Shown: in pieces, positions 39,359-48,364 of the stretch
How the letters are laid out: each line of letters starts with the position of its first letter
How positions within the stretch are numbered: the first letter of the stretch is position 1
Source of the DNA: Agarivorans aestuarii
GTDB taxonomy: Bacteria; Pseudomonadota; Gammaproteobacteria; Enterobacterales; Celerinatantimonadaceae
Reading direction: 5' to 3'
Assembly (NCBI RefSeq): GCF_019670125.1
Contig: NZ_AP023033.1
Coordinates: forward strand, 566,501-630,500
Length of the DNA stretch: 64,000 bases
Translations under genes and position numbers: made by a program
The notes under the pieces: model-generated
Seen by the model: only the letters and a program-made list of their open reading frames with translations
What the model was told of the DNA's origin: nothing
Database searches by the model: none

Positions 39359-41383
39359 ATGGCGTTAAAGCGATTTATATTAAAGAATGCGGCTATTGGT
39401 ATTTTGTCAATATTAGGCTTGGCGGCCTGCGGAAGTACTGCTACTCAGCATGAGGAACCAGTGGTTTCGGTGCCTCAGGCTGAGCCTATCGCACAGTTCG
39501 TAAAGCAATCAGGCAAACAGCTTACGTTGTCAGGGCAGTCCTTTCGATTTGCTGGTGCAAGTAACTTCTATCTTCATCGCAGTGACAACGTAACGATTAC
39601 TTCATTTTTAGACGATGCAGAAGCAATGGGTCTAAACAGTGTACGTATTTTTGGCTTTTTGGATGGCGAAGACTACAACATGAGTTTACAACCAGAGCTA
39701 GGTGTCTTTAAAAAAGCTGGCCAAAAAGATGCTTTAGAGCGTATTGATTTTATTGTTCATCAAGCCTCTCTTAGAGGTATTAGATTAGTGATTGTACTTA
39801 CTAATAATTGGCCAGAATATGGGGGAGTTCCTCAGTACGTTAAATGGTTGGATTTAGAGAGCCACGATGAGTTTTTCAGCTCCAAGCAAGCCAAGGAGGC
39901 GTACAAGAAGTACGCCGCTCACTTAATTGGTCGTGAGAATCAGTATACCGGTAAGCGCTATAGTGACGATCCCACGATAATGACTTGGGAACTCATTAAT
40001 GCTCCTCGAACTCAAGATACCAGTGGGCAACTGTTGGTTGAATGGGCTGATGAAATGAGTCGATACGTTAAGTCTATTGCCCCTCAGCAATTAGTGGCGC
40101 TGGGCAGTGAAGGATTCTTTAATCGACCTGGTAACACAGATTGGAACTATAACGGTAGCGAAGGTGTTGATTGGGAGCGCCTAATTCGGTTACCAAATAT
40201 CGACTACGGAACTTTCCACCTTTACCCCGAATATTGGGAGAAAGCAGATGCTGAAGCTTGGGGGACGCAATGGATTGTAGAGCACGCTGAGGCCGCAAGC
40301 TTAGCTAATAAACCTTTTGTGCTGGAAGAGTATGCGATTTTAGCCAATGACATTAATAATCGTGATTTTGTTTACGACAAATGGCATAGAACGGCATACG
40401 CACAAGGTGCATCAGGAACCATGGTATGGGGCCTAAACAGCTTTAAAGATGCGGCTAAGAAAGAGCTTTACCCAGACTATGATGGCTATAGAGTACTGGC
40501 TGACCGAGGACGTACTCATCAGCTATTAGCACAACACTCTTTGGTTATGCGTGGCTTATTGCCAGGCTATGACGCACGCAGCTACATAACTACGCCTTCG
40601 CCATTACAGCGCATAGATAACCAGTGGTTAACTGTTAAAGCGAATGTATTGGCCGCATCATCGTCGGCTAAAAGCATGTCAGTTCGAACCAGTGTGGACC
40701 GCTATGAGTTAGATGGGCCTGACGCAGAGGGGTATTACACTGCTTACGTGGAGCTCGATCCTAGCACTTTGGGTGAGCAGCAAATATCGTTAGTCACTAA
40801 GTTGGACAATGGACAGCGCCTTAGTGATAAGTCCTCGGTATTGTACAACCCAACTGTGGTGGGTTATGAGCGAACTTTCACCTATGATTTTTCAAGTGGC
40901 TTAAAACAAGGCTGGCATAGTGATGGGGCTTGGCAAGCTAAATGGAATAAGCCGGCATTAACGATCAGCGATGATCTTGGCAAATCAATGTTGAAACTTA
41001 ATGGTGAACTACCGGGTTTGGAAGAATGGGAAGAACTAAAAATTAGAAATAGTCGTATTCAAAACCTTAATCGCCAAGACCGTATTGTGTTCACTGCTTA
41101 CATACCTGCTGATGAAACGGGTGCCGGCGGGGTACGACCTTACGCTGCTTTAGCTGATGGCTGGGTAAAGTTGGGCATTGATCAATATAGAGAGTCTGTT
41201 TCGTCGTTAGAAAAGGTGATTGTTGACGACCAAGTATATTACAAACAGCTTGTAGAAATAGAGCTAGGCAATACCGCCGGTAAGCAGCCAGACATTTACA
41301 TATGTTTTGTGGGTGAAAAGTTGCCTTTAAGCAAACCGGTTTATCTTGATGATATTCATTTCGAAAAGGCTTTATATAAATAA
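39359..41383 (+). CDS. GH5_7-like surface lipoprotein lacking the catalytic acid/base (probable mannan-binding pseudoenzyme)
   Basis: A 674-residue lipoprotein (lipobox Leu-Ala-Ala-Cys near residue 24). The N-terminal GH5_7 barrel (about 45-400) keeps VRIFGF, the LTNNW strand, FHLYPEYW and the nucleophile in LEEYA. The acid/base motif reads WELINAPR, so glutamate is replaced by alanine at residue 215. The paralogue at 44929 has intact WELANEPR. The C-terminal part (about 500-674) looks like a CBM27 mannan-binding module. AAGGA lies 6 nt before the ATG. With its substitution the protein should bind but barely hydrolyse mannan; this is an inference from one residue that is clear in the DNA (GCT). 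Confidence 0.88.
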   Translation: MALKRFILKNAAIGILSILGLAACGSTATQHEEPVVSVPQAEPIAQFVKQSGKQLTLSGQSFRFAGASNFYLHRSDNVTITSFLDDAEAMGLNSVRIFGFLDGEDYNMSLQPELGVFKKAGQKDALERIDFIVHQASLRGIRLVIVLTNNWPEYGGVPQYVKWLDLESHDEFFSSKQAKEAYKKYAAHLIGRENQYTGKRYSDDPTIMTWELINAPRTQDTSGQLLVEWADEMSRYVKSIAPQQLVALGSEGFFNRPGNTDWNYNGSEGVDWERLIRLPNIDYGTFHLYPEYWEKADAEAWGTQWIVEHAEAASLANKPFVLEEYAILANDINNRDFVYDKWHRTAYAQGASGTMVWGLNSFKDAAKKELYPDYDGYRVLADRGRTHQLLAQHSLVMRGLLPGYDARSYITTPSPLQRIDNQWLTVKANVLAASSSAKSMSVRTSVDRYELDGPDAEGYYTAYVELDPSTLGEQQISLVTKLDNGQRLSDKSSVLYNPTVVGYERTFTYDFSSGLKQGWHSDGAWQAKWNKPALTISDDLGKSMLKLNGELPGLEEWEELKIRNSRIQNLNRQDRIVFTAYIPADETGAGGVRPYAALADGWVKLGIDQYRESVSSLEKVIVDDQVYYKQLVEIELGNTAGKQPDIYICFVGEKLPLSKPVYLDDIHFEKALYK

Positions 41384-41518
41384 TGTAGAGACTCCGTTAG
41401 TAGAACATTGAGTCTAGAGCAACAACGACATTTATTTGCCCTGAACTGATAGTTGCGTGAAACAGTGTTCGCGCAATTATCATTCTCGAATCTTAGGTTT
41501 AAGTGTAATAAGACGGAT

Positions 41519-42064
41519 ATGGAGTACACAGGATTTTGGAAACGGTTTTGTGCTTATTGGATAGACGTAATCATTTCTCTTCCCATTATGTTTTTATCCC
41601 TATGGGGGTGCGAGCAATCTCGTTTGTTTCAGTTGTATTGGTTACTACCAGGACTGGTGATTGGCCTTGGGTTTCATGTGTATCTAGTAAGAACTTATGG
41701 TGGTACACCCGGTAAGCTGCTGCTTAACATTAAAATAGCCAAAGTTGACGGCACGGATGTGGGGTATAAAGAAGCGGTACTTCGCTATGCAGTGTTGTTT
41801 ATCTGTTCTTTAGTGATGTCTATAGCGCTAGTTATAGTGGCATTAGATATGACAGATGCTCAGTATTTTTCGATGACATGGCTAAAGCGTCAAGCGTATA
41901 TGGTCGAGCATACTCCTGTTTGGTACAACGTAGCCAATATCACCATGAGCATATGGATATGGAGTGAGTTCATCGTGATGCTTACAAACAAAAAGCGTAG
42001 GGCATTACATGATTTTGTTGCTGGAACTGTGGTCGTTCGCAATTCGCAGGTCACTGATAATTAA
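41519..42064 (+). CDS. RDD-family membrane protein
   Basis: The frame opens with TTG at 41453, but the ATG at 41519 gives the usual RDD start (FWKRFCAYWIDVII, Arg and Asp in place). The 181-residue product has three or four transmembrane helices and the conserved GGTPGKLLLNIKI and RALHDFVAGTVVV segments. RDD proteins are poorly understood; some have been linked to sodium or proton transport. It lies between mannan genes but has no operator of its own. Ribosome site weak. Confidence 0.8.
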   Translation: MEYTGFWKRFCAYWIDVIISLPIMFLSLWGCEQSRLFQLYWLLPGLVIGLGFHVYLVRTYGGTPGKLLLNIKIAKVDGTDVGYKEAVLRYAVLFICSLVMSIALVIVALDMTDAQYFSMTWLKRQAYMVEHTPVWYNVANITMSIWIWSEFIVMLTNKKRRALHDFVAGTVVVRNSQVTDN

Positions 42065-42137
42065 GGGCGGATTTGTTATTTGCCTGATTGATAGCCAAGT
42101 ACAACTGAGCAGCTTTAGCTTGAAGGTAATTGAAATA

Positions 42138-42163
42138 AGCAGCTATTTATAGCTGCTTTTTTT
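42138..42163. terminator. terminator between convergent genes
   Basis: AGCAGCT-ATTTAT-AGCTGCT then TTTTTT. It follows the RDD gene and overlaps the stop codon of the opposite gene. Confidence 0.75.
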
Positions 42164-42955
42164 ATCTTCTTCAGAATCGACATTTAGCCCTTCACATAAG
42201 CTCGTATCAGGGCTAAATGCATCTAGGCAGTAGTGCATTAGTAAACCTTCATCTTTCATTGCGCGTAAGTGTGCAGTTAGTTCGTCTGCCAGAGCTCGGT
42301 GTTTGCTGTGGATGTAGGGGTAAATAGTGACTGAGTCCAAGTTACCCGAGTCCATGATATGACCTTTAAATTCCTCGCTGTTTAATAGATGGCGAACCCC
42401 GATATCAGCTTGTACAAACATGTCTACGCGACCATATTTTACTTTCAATAAGCCTTGGCGAATGGATGTTACAGTGCCTAATTTAGATACTGGTAAAACT
42501 TTCTCTAGGTTCAGTTTGTTGATTAGGGCTCCTCTTTTATATACCACCGTGTAGTTTGTGTTCTTAAAGCTTGCCCAGCCACTGTTTAACGTAGTGCTAT
42601 TGCTGGTGTGGGAGTAAGCGTTAATATTTATCTTATAGAGAGGAACATCTATCCTGATTTGGTTCGGGAAGTTATCTTGGTATTCATATACTCGTCCAAA
42701 TTGACCATCTATCGAGCCCGCTACTGCTTTTTTGGTGGCTCTTGCTTCTGGCAAATAAGTGATAACGAGAGGGATGTCTAGGCGTTTGAACAACTCTTTG
42801 TAAATAGCAGTAAGCCATTGGGAAGCACTAGAGTCTTCGACTTGATTCGAATACATCACAAAAGGGTCGGGTTTGGCAGGATTACTAGGTGAAGCGGAGG
42901 CGAGTTGAATAGTTAGGAGACTAGACCAGATAAATAGCATTGGAGTGTTTCTCAT
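42143..42955 (-). CDS. periplasmic SBP_bac_3-type solute-binding protein
   Basis: A 270-residue protein with a signal peptide (about 1-22) and the two-lobed family 3 binding-protein fold (LPEARATKKAVAGSIDGQFGRV; RQGLLKVKYGRVDMFV). Such proteins usually bind amino acids; solitary copies without permeases are common in Vibrio and Alteromonas relatives. No transporter partner is adjacent, so its link to mannan use is doubtful. No operator palindrome precedes it and the ribosome site is weak. Confidence 0.8.
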   Translation of the reverse strand: MRNTPMLFIWSSLLTIQLASASPSNPAKPDPFVMYSNQVEDSSASQWLTAIYKELFKRLDIPLVITYLPEARATKKAVAGSIDGQFGRVYEYQDNFPNQIRIDVPLYKININAYSHTSNSTTLNSGWASFKNTNYTVVYKRGALINKLNLEKVLPVSKLGTVTSIRQGLLKVKYGRVDMFVQADIGVRHLLNSEEFKGHIMDSGNLDSVTIYPYIHSKHRALADELTAHLRAMKDEGLLMHYCLDAFSPDTSLCEGLNVDSEEDKKSSYK

Positions 42956-43288
42956 AATAGGGTAACTATGCTCTCGTCTTTTATGCCTAGCGCCCTTTAG
43001 TCTAATTACTTGATTCTGTTTGTGTGTCTAAAGCGGGTGATTGGCTTAAGTTAATCTCTCTATGAGTTTAGTTCAGCATTAGTGTTTGTAAATATTAGCT
43101 AGCTTGTTGGAAAGAGGCTTAGAAGCGAGTTTGGCAGGAGAGATGAAATTAGAAAGTGAAAGTATAGGAGTATTTGTCTCTTCAACAGCTATATGAAATC
43201 GGAGTTGTGAGCAGAATTATTTTATGTTTAGTCGTTTAGTTCTTCGTTCAGTATATAAAAAAGCCACCCGTAGGTGGCTTTGTAGGCT
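42956..43288. other. intergenic stretch between two minus-strand binding-protein genes
   Basis: 333 bp without a gene. It should hold the promoter of the family 3 binding protein; a terminator for the ABC binding-protein gene lies at its right end. Nothing else recognisable. Confidence 0.5.
43258..43281 (-). terminator. terminator of the ABC binding-protein gene
   Basis: On the minus strand, AAAGCCACC-TACG-GGTGGC is followed by TTTTTT. Confidence 0.9.
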
Positions 43289-44557
43289 CTACTTCATAAC
43301 GCGTTTTTTAGCACGATTCCAACGGCCGTCTAACTTTTCTAGTGCTTCGTTAAAGTCAGACGCAGTCATTACATCTTGTACGTAACCGCCAGAGTAAAAG
43401 TCGATCTGAGAACGGTTAGTTACTTCAATAAAGGTAGATGAGTTAGTTGGAGTTTGAATGATTGTAGGGTTGTAGCTCATAAACTCATTAAGCTGAGGAA
43501 GTGTAGGTTTCTTCGCTTTAATTGTTGGAATGAAACCTGCTACCTCGTCAAAATCAGATTCTTCTAGAATGAACTTAATGTAAGCTTTCGCAGCTGGTTT
43601 GTTCTTAGAGTGTTTGCTTACCGCATAGCCCCAGTCGTGGTTCATTTGAGCGCGAAGCTCACCAGACTCTCCCGCAGGAATAGGCATGAAGCCAACTTTC
43701 TCGCTTGCAATACCACGATCAATTACTTGAGGAATGAACCAGTTACCTAGATAGAACATACCCGCATCACCTTCGGCAAGTAAAGACTTAGATTCTTCCC
43801 AAGAATTGGTGATTAAGTCTTTTTCTGTCCAACCTTTATCGATCAAGGTTTTCAATAGAGATAGAGATTCATGGTAAGCGGTATCGCCAGAGAATGCTTT
43901 ATCTTGAGTTAACATCTTCTCGTACACACCAGCATCGCCTTCTGCAACAATTGGGTATTTATCCCACTGCTGTAATGGCCATTGCGCACCAAAGTTCACA
44001 TAGAAAGGAATCTTGTTCTGAGCGGCGATCTTTTCAGATGCTGCATATAAATCAGATAAGGTTTTAAGTGGTGTTTTTACACCGGCTTCAGCAAGCACAT
44101 CTTTGTTATAAACTAGGCCCTCTACTGAGTTACCCATTGATACGCCATACACTTTACCGTCGTTTGACCATGCGTCATGGAAGTAAACTTCATCAGGACC
44201 GTACATGTCTAGTGGCTCGTAGAAATTACCATATTGCTCAGATGGAACCGAAGGCAAAATTAGTACTACATCGCCGTAGTCTCCAGTGTTCATGCGTGGG
44301 CGAACACCACCTTGGTAATCGGCAAAGCCAATAACTTTTACTGAAGTAACTCCAGGGTACATCTTTCTAAATTCTTTGGTGTAGCGGTCATATACGCCTG
44401 CTTCTACTAAGTCGGTACGGTTAGTAAAAAAGGTAATTTCGCCTTTTACTTCCAAATTGGTAAGGGGATTCCCTTCAGCAAAAGCTTGTGCACCAAATAA
44501 AACACTGCTGGCAACGGTTGATGCTAGCAGCGTTTTAGTAATGATTTTATTCTTCAT
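43289..44557 (-). CDS. ABC transporter sugar-binding protein (family 1), probable manno-oligosaccharide binder
   Basis: A 422-residue periplasmic protein with signal peptide 1-27 (ending AQAFA) and the SBP_bac_1 fold (NSWEESKSLLAEGDAGMFYLGNWF). It would deliver oligosaccharides to the permeases encoded at 47490-49300, although it is transcribed separately and in the opposite direction. AGGA lies 8 nt before the ATG. The divergent upstream region shared with the GH5_7 lipoprotein gene contains two operator palindromes and a CRP-like site. Manno-oligosaccharide as ligand is inferred from context. Confidence 0.9.
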   Translation of the reverse strand: MKNKIITKTLLASTVASSVLFGAQAFAEGNPLTNLEVKGEITFFTNRTDLVEAGVYDRYTKEFRKMYPGVTSVKVIGFADYQGGVRPRMNTGDYGDVVLILPSVPSEQYGNFYEPLDMYGPDEVYFHDAWSNDGKVYGVSMGNSVEGLVYNKDVLAEAGVKTPLKTLSDLYAASEKIAAQNKIPFYVNFGAQWPLQQWDKYPIVAEGDAGVYEKMLTQDKAFSGDTAYHESLSLLKTLIDKGWTEKDLITNSWEESKSLLAEGDAGMFYLGNWFIPQVIDRGIASEKVGFMPIPAGESGELRAQMNHDWGYAVSKHSKNKPAAKAYIKFILEESDFDEVAGFIPTIKAKKPTLPQLNEFMSYNPTIIQTPTNSSTFIEVTNRSQIDFYSGGYVQDVMTASDFNEALEKLDGRWNRAKKRVMK

Positions 44558-44635
44558 TTTATAAGTCCTTTAGGTCACTGAGGTGATCATATATTGGTTA
44601 TACGGAGATAACACCTTCCTAATCTCCTTGAATAA

Positions 44636-44651
44636 ACCATAACGTTACGAT
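44636..44651. promoter_or_regulatory. LacI-type operator upstream of the ABC binding-protein gene
   Basis: ACCATAACGTTACGAT, right half perfect, 78 bp before the binding-protein start. Confidence 0.7.
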
Positions 44652-44785
44652 TTGTGCTTTTCAATCCGCTAATAATCATATCGTTAAGATACGTGAGGGT
44701 GATCACTCTCTGTTTTATAATTGTGTTAACTAGGTTCTCCATTTATTGCTTTGTATATGGTTTCTTAGCCCGTATACAACAATAT

Positions 44786-44801
44786 TGTGATAGCGCTCTC
44801 A
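44786..44801. promoter_or_regulatory. CRP-like site
   Basis: TGTGATAGCGCTCTCA, 9 of 10 to TGTGA-N6-TCACA. The core TAGCGCTCT also resembles a LacI-family half palindrome, so a second regulator cannot be excluded. Confidence 0.6.
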
Positions 44802-44851
44802 TTTATAGTATGAATTTCAATTCAAATCGATAAGTTCGTCCTATTCATCGA

Positions 44852-44867
44852 ATCGAAACGTTATCAT
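44852..44867. promoter_or_regulatory. LacI-type operator upstream of the second GH5_7 gene
   Basis: ATCGAAACGTTATCAT, 13 of 16, 61 bp before the start codon. Confidence 0.7.
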
Positions 44868-44928
44868 TTGTGGCGAATGGTGAAACAATGTGTACGTCTG
44901 TTAGATGTGATTTGATAAGGATTTGATA

Positions 44929-46938
44929 ATGAAGAAAACATTAATCTGGTTAGGCACGGTTGGCCTAGGTACTGCAATTTTAGCTGGGTGTGGAAGTACC
45001 ACCGGAGGAGCGGATGCCCCAGTTATCGCAGCTGAACCAATTACTGATTTTGTAAGTCAATCCGGAGAACAACTGCTATTAAATGGCGAAGCTTTTCGGT
45101 TTTCGGGCACCAACAACTACTACATGCATTACGGTGATAACAAGGCTATTACCACAGTATTGGATGATGCTCAAAAGATGGGCCTCAATGTAATTCGTGT
45201 TTGGGGGTTCATGGATGGTATAAGCCATGGCCATACTATGCAGCCAGAGATGGGAGTGTATAGCTCGACTGAAGCGAAAAGTGGCTTAGAGCGATTAGAT
45301 TTCACCATCGCCGAAGCAAATAAACGAGGCATACGTTTAGTTATTGCATTAACCAACAACTGGGGCGACTTTGGTGGTATGCCACAGTATGTAAATTGGA
45401 TTGGTGGAGACCACCATGATGACTTTTATCGCGAAGCTGAGGCGCGCGAGGCTTATAAAAACTATGTAGCACATGTATTAAGTCATACTAACAAATATAC
45501 CGGCGTGGCTTACGTCGAAGACCCAACTATTATGACATGGGAACTGGCTAATGAGCCGCGCGCCCAGTCTGATACGAGTGGTGAGCTGCTTTACGCTTGG
45601 GCAAAAGAAATGAGCGACTACGTCCGTGAGCTAGCTCCTAAGCAGCTAATTGCTTTAGGCAGTGAAGGCTTCTTTACAAGACCTGGAGAAGAAGACTGGG
45701 CGTATAACGGCAACGAGGGGGTAGATTGGGAGCGGATCCTAACTCTCTCAAATATTAACTATGGTACTTTCCACTTATACCCTGAACATTGGGGAAAGCA
45801 TAACGCCGAGCAGTGGGGGACACAGTGGATTCTTGATCACATTGATGCTGGTAAAGTTGCTAATAAACCTGTGGTTTTGGAGGAGTACGGGATTGGTGCA
45901 GCAGAACCATTTAACAGAGACTTTATCTACGACAAATGGACTCGCACCGCTTATGAAAATGGCGCGGCAGGAACGATGTTCTGGATTTTAACCAGCTACG
46001 ATAAGAATGCTAGCGACAAGCTGTATCCAGATTACGACGGCTTCCGAGTGCTTGCCGATGGCGGAAGAACCAATCAAGTTCTTACTCGTCATACTAAGCA
46101 AATGTTAGGGCAACCAGTAGAGCTAAAAGACTCGGTTTACTTTACTTATCCTGTTGATAATTTATCGGTAACTGACCAGACAGTAACGGTTCAAAGTTAT
46201 GTAATGAGTTATAAAGAGCAGCCTACCGAGTTACTGCTACGCACCCCAGCGGGTAACTACCCAATGGAAGACAGTGACAAAGATGGCTACTACAGTGCTG
46301 AGATCAAAGTTGAAGATATAGGCTTTGGTGAGCAACAATTAATTACCGTAGCCACAATGGAAAGCGGCAAGCGTATTACCGATAAAATTACAGTTAAGTT
46401 TGATCGTCCTATAACAGGTTATAAAATGGGTCCTAGCTTCGACTTCTCTAGTGGTGATTTATTAGGTTGGCAAAAAGAAGGAACTTGGCAAGCCAAGTGG
46501 AAGAATCCTGCTTTAGAAGTAAGCTCTGATTTGGGCTCGCCAATGCTTAAGTTAAACCTTGTTTGGTCGGGCAAAAATGATTGGGAAGAGCTTAAGTTGC
46601 GCAATATGCGAATTAAGAACTTCCAACAGCAAAACCGTTTCACTTATGATTTATACATCCCAGTAAATGATGGGGACAAAGGTGGTGTTCGACCATACGC
46701 TGCCCTAGGAGACGGCTGGGTTAAGTTGGGCGTAGATAAATACCGCAAACAGGTTTCTGAGTTAGAAAAAGTAACCAAGAACGGTAAGCAATACTATAAG
46801 CAAGAAGTGGTGATAGAGCTTGGTGATATATCGGGTAAAGCGCCAGACATTTTCATTGCAGTTGTTGGAGATAAGCTGCCAATGGATGGTTCTGTGTATC
46901 TCGACAATATCCGGTTTGAGGAAGCTACATACGACTAG
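44929..46938 (+). CDS. GH5_7 beta-mannanase, surface lipoprotein (catalytically intact)
   Basis: The ATG at 44929 is preferred over an upstream TTG because AAGGA lies 7 nt before it. The 669-residue lipoprotein (signal ending Leu-Ala-Gly-Cys) has a GH5_7 barrel with acid/base glutamate in WELANEPR (E209), FHLYPEHW, and nucleophile in LEEYGIG. A CBM27-like C-terminal module (about 500-669) should bind mannan. It is a close paralogue of the product of 39359-41383, which lacks the acid/base. It should cut mannan or large manno-oligosaccharides at the cell surface before uptake by the porin. Confidence 0.92.
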   Translation: MKKTLIWLGTVGLGTAILAGCGSTTGGADAPVIAAEPITDFVSQSGEQLLLNGEAFRFSGTNNYYMHYGDNKAITTVLDDAQKMGLNVIRVWGFMDGISHGHTMQPEMGVYSSTEAKSGLERLDFTIAEANKRGIRLVIALTNNWGDFGGMPQYVNWIGGDHHDDFYREAEAREAYKNYVAHVLSHTNKYTGVAYVEDPTIMTWELANEPRAQSDTSGELLYAWAKEMSDYVRELAPKQLIALGSEGFFTRPGEEDWAYNGNEGVDWERILTLSNINYGTFHLYPEHWGKHNAEQWGTQWILDHIDAGKVANKPVVLEEYGIGAAEPFNRDFIYDKWTRTAYENGAAGTMFWILTSYDKNASDKLYPDYDGFRVLADGGRTNQVLTRHTKQMLGQPVELKDSVYFTYPVDNLSVTDQTVTVQSYVMSYKEQPTELLLRTPAGNYPMEDSDKDGYYSAEIKVEDIGFGEQQLITVATMESGKRITDKITVKFDRPITGYKMGPSFDFSSGDLLGWQKEGTWQAKWKNPALEVSSDLGSPMLKLNLVWSGKNDWEELKLRNMRIKNFQQQNRFTYDLYIPVNDGDKGGVRPYAALGDGWVKLGVDKYRKQVSELEKVTKNGKQYYKQEVVIELGDISGKAPDIFIAVVGDKLPMDGSVYLDNIRFEEATYD

Positions 46939-46976
46939 TGGCATAGTCATCTGGATTAGGCGTAAGCCGCTATCTA

Positions 46977-47002
46977 AAACCGAGCCGATTGGCTCGGTTT
47001 TA
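46977..47002 (+). terminator. terminator after the GH5_7 gene
   Basis: AAAACCGAGCC-GATT-GGCTCGGTTTT, 38 bp after the stop. Confidence 0.9.
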
Positions 47003-47106
47003 GTCGTTTAGGTAGCTCTGGACGTTGTTTTAGACTGTTGATGGTCCTGTTTTAGTCTCCGCGTCATTCTAAGCTATATAGGGATTGGGTCATTAGACCT
47101 TTGGTT

Positions 47107-47122
47107 ATAGTAACGTTGCTAT
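47107..47122. promoter_or_regulatory. operator-like palindrome, distal
   Basis: ATAGTAACGTTGCTAT keeps the central TAACGTT and is itself nearly palindromic. It lies 186 bp from the stronger site at 47293. Confidence 0.5.
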
Positions 47123-47236
47123 TTTTGTCTTTTTTCAATCCATTTTGTACAAGAAGTGGTGCGTTACCATTTTGTGAAAAAACTGTTCATGTTCAATTAC
47201 ATTTTTTTCTACCAGTATCTACGCGGTCTAGCTTAG

Positions 47237-47252
47237 AGTGATCGTTTTCACA
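47237..47252. promoter_or_regulatory. CRP-like site
   Basis: AGTGATCGTTTTCACA, 9 of 10 to TGTGA-N6-TCACA, 56 bp before the operator at 47293. Confidence 0.65.
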
Positions 47253-47292
47253 CTTCGATATTCCAGACTTCATTTTATCTTGTGAATATCAA

Positions 47293-47308
47293 ATCGTAAC
47301 GTTACCAT
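47293..47308. promoter_or_regulatory. LacI-type operator upstream of the ABC permease operon
   Basis: ATCGTAACGTTACCAT, 15 of 16 to the consensus. Confidence 0.75.
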
Positions 47309-47489
47309 TATTTCGGTTGGTAGCATGATGGTTATCTTTTAAACCTAGGGCATTTTAGTTTTACGTCACTATTGGTTAGAGGGTATCCCTGATTTTTGCC
47401 TAACCTAAGAAGGCTAGTCTTTTTTAGCCAAGGAAATTGTTCTTAATTGAAGTAAGTCTCGAGTTATGTCGGGCAGCATCGGAGAAACC

Positions 47490-48362
47490 ATGTTTAACCT
47501 TACTCTTAAGCAGCAGCAGCGAATAATCATCGTAGCTTTTTTAGCTATACCGTTAGGGTTGTTGTTTACCTTTTCATACTATCCCGCGAGTCAGTTGTTC
47601 TACATGAGCGTGACCGATTGGGATGGATACGCGCCCGTTAAAAACTTGGTTGGCTTAGACAACTATCAATATATGGTTGAAGAGCCGGATATCTTGGGAC
47701 CTTTACTAAACACTTTGTACTATTTTGTTGGTGCGGTGATTCAGCTGGTGTTGTCTTTGTGGTTTGCTGTTTTAGTTAATACAAAACTCGCAGGCCGAAA
47801 CTTCTTTAAAACGCTGCTATTTATCCCCTTTGTTCTAAATGCCGTTGCTGCGTCGATGGTGTTTCAAATTTTTTATCAAGTGGATGGCGCATTCGATAAC
47901 TTCTTAGCTGCTTTAGGTTTAGACGCTTGGATCATGCCCTGGTTGATGGACAGCGATGTTGTGAATTGGTCATTGGTTGGCGCTTCAGTGTGGCGTTACC
48001 TTGGTTTTAATTTAATCCTGTTTTTTGGTGTGTTGCAGTCTATTCCTCAAGACCAATACGAAGCGGCTAAAATCGAAGGCGCGGGTGAATGGGATCAGTT
48101 CCGCTACATAACTTTACCTTCTATTAAGTTAATTATCGGCCTTCAGGTATTACTCGCTTTTGTTGGTTCGCTATCTGTGTTTGAAATTCCAATGATCATC
48201 ACCAAAGGCGCAAATGGTACTAAAACCTTTGTAATGGCAACTTTAGAAACAGCATTTAACTTCAACGACTTTGGTTTGGCGTCTGCAATGGCAGTATTTC
48301 TATTGTTGATAGTGGTGTTGTTTATGATTCTTCAAAAAGTATTGTTCGGAGATAAGGCATAA
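47490..48362 (+). CDS. ABC sugar transporter permease (MalF/UgpA-like)
   Basis: The ATG at 47490 is preferred because GGAG lies 5 nt before it; the frame also allows 47466. The 290-residue product has six transmembrane helices and the EAA loop (QYEAAKIEGAGEWDQFRYITLP) that docks to the ATPase. It is the first gene of an operon continuing with the second permease, a DUF624 protein, the epimerase and the ATPase. It imports manno-oligosaccharides by inference from the operon. Confidence 0.93.
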   Translation: MFNLTLKQQQRIIIVAFLAIPLGLLFTFSYYPASQLFYMSVTDWDGYAPVKNLVGLDNYQYMVEEPDILGPLLNTLYYFVGAVIQLVLSLWFAVLVNTKLAGRNFFKTLLFIPFVLNAVAASMVFQIFYQVDGAFDNFLAALGLDAWIMPWLMDSDVVNWSLVGASVWRYLGFNLILFFGVLQSIPQDQYEAAKIEGAGEWDQFRYITLPSIKLIIGLQVLLAFVGSLSVFEIPMIITKGANGTKTFVMATLETAFNFNDFGLASAMAVFLLLIVVLFMILQKVLFGDKA

Positions 48363-48364
48363 TT

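Larger units (their letters stand above)
44558..44928. other. divergent control region of binding protein and GH5_7 genes
   Basis: 371 bp containing two operators (44636 and 44852, 216 bp apart) with a CRP-like site (44786) between them. A -10-like TATAGT lies just after the CRP-like site at about 44804. Confidence 0.6.
46939..47489. other. control region of the ABC permease operon
   Basis: 551 bp holding the GH5_7 terminator, a weaker operator-like palindrome (47107), a CRP-like site (47237) and a strong operator (47293). No gene is seen. Confidence 0.6.
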
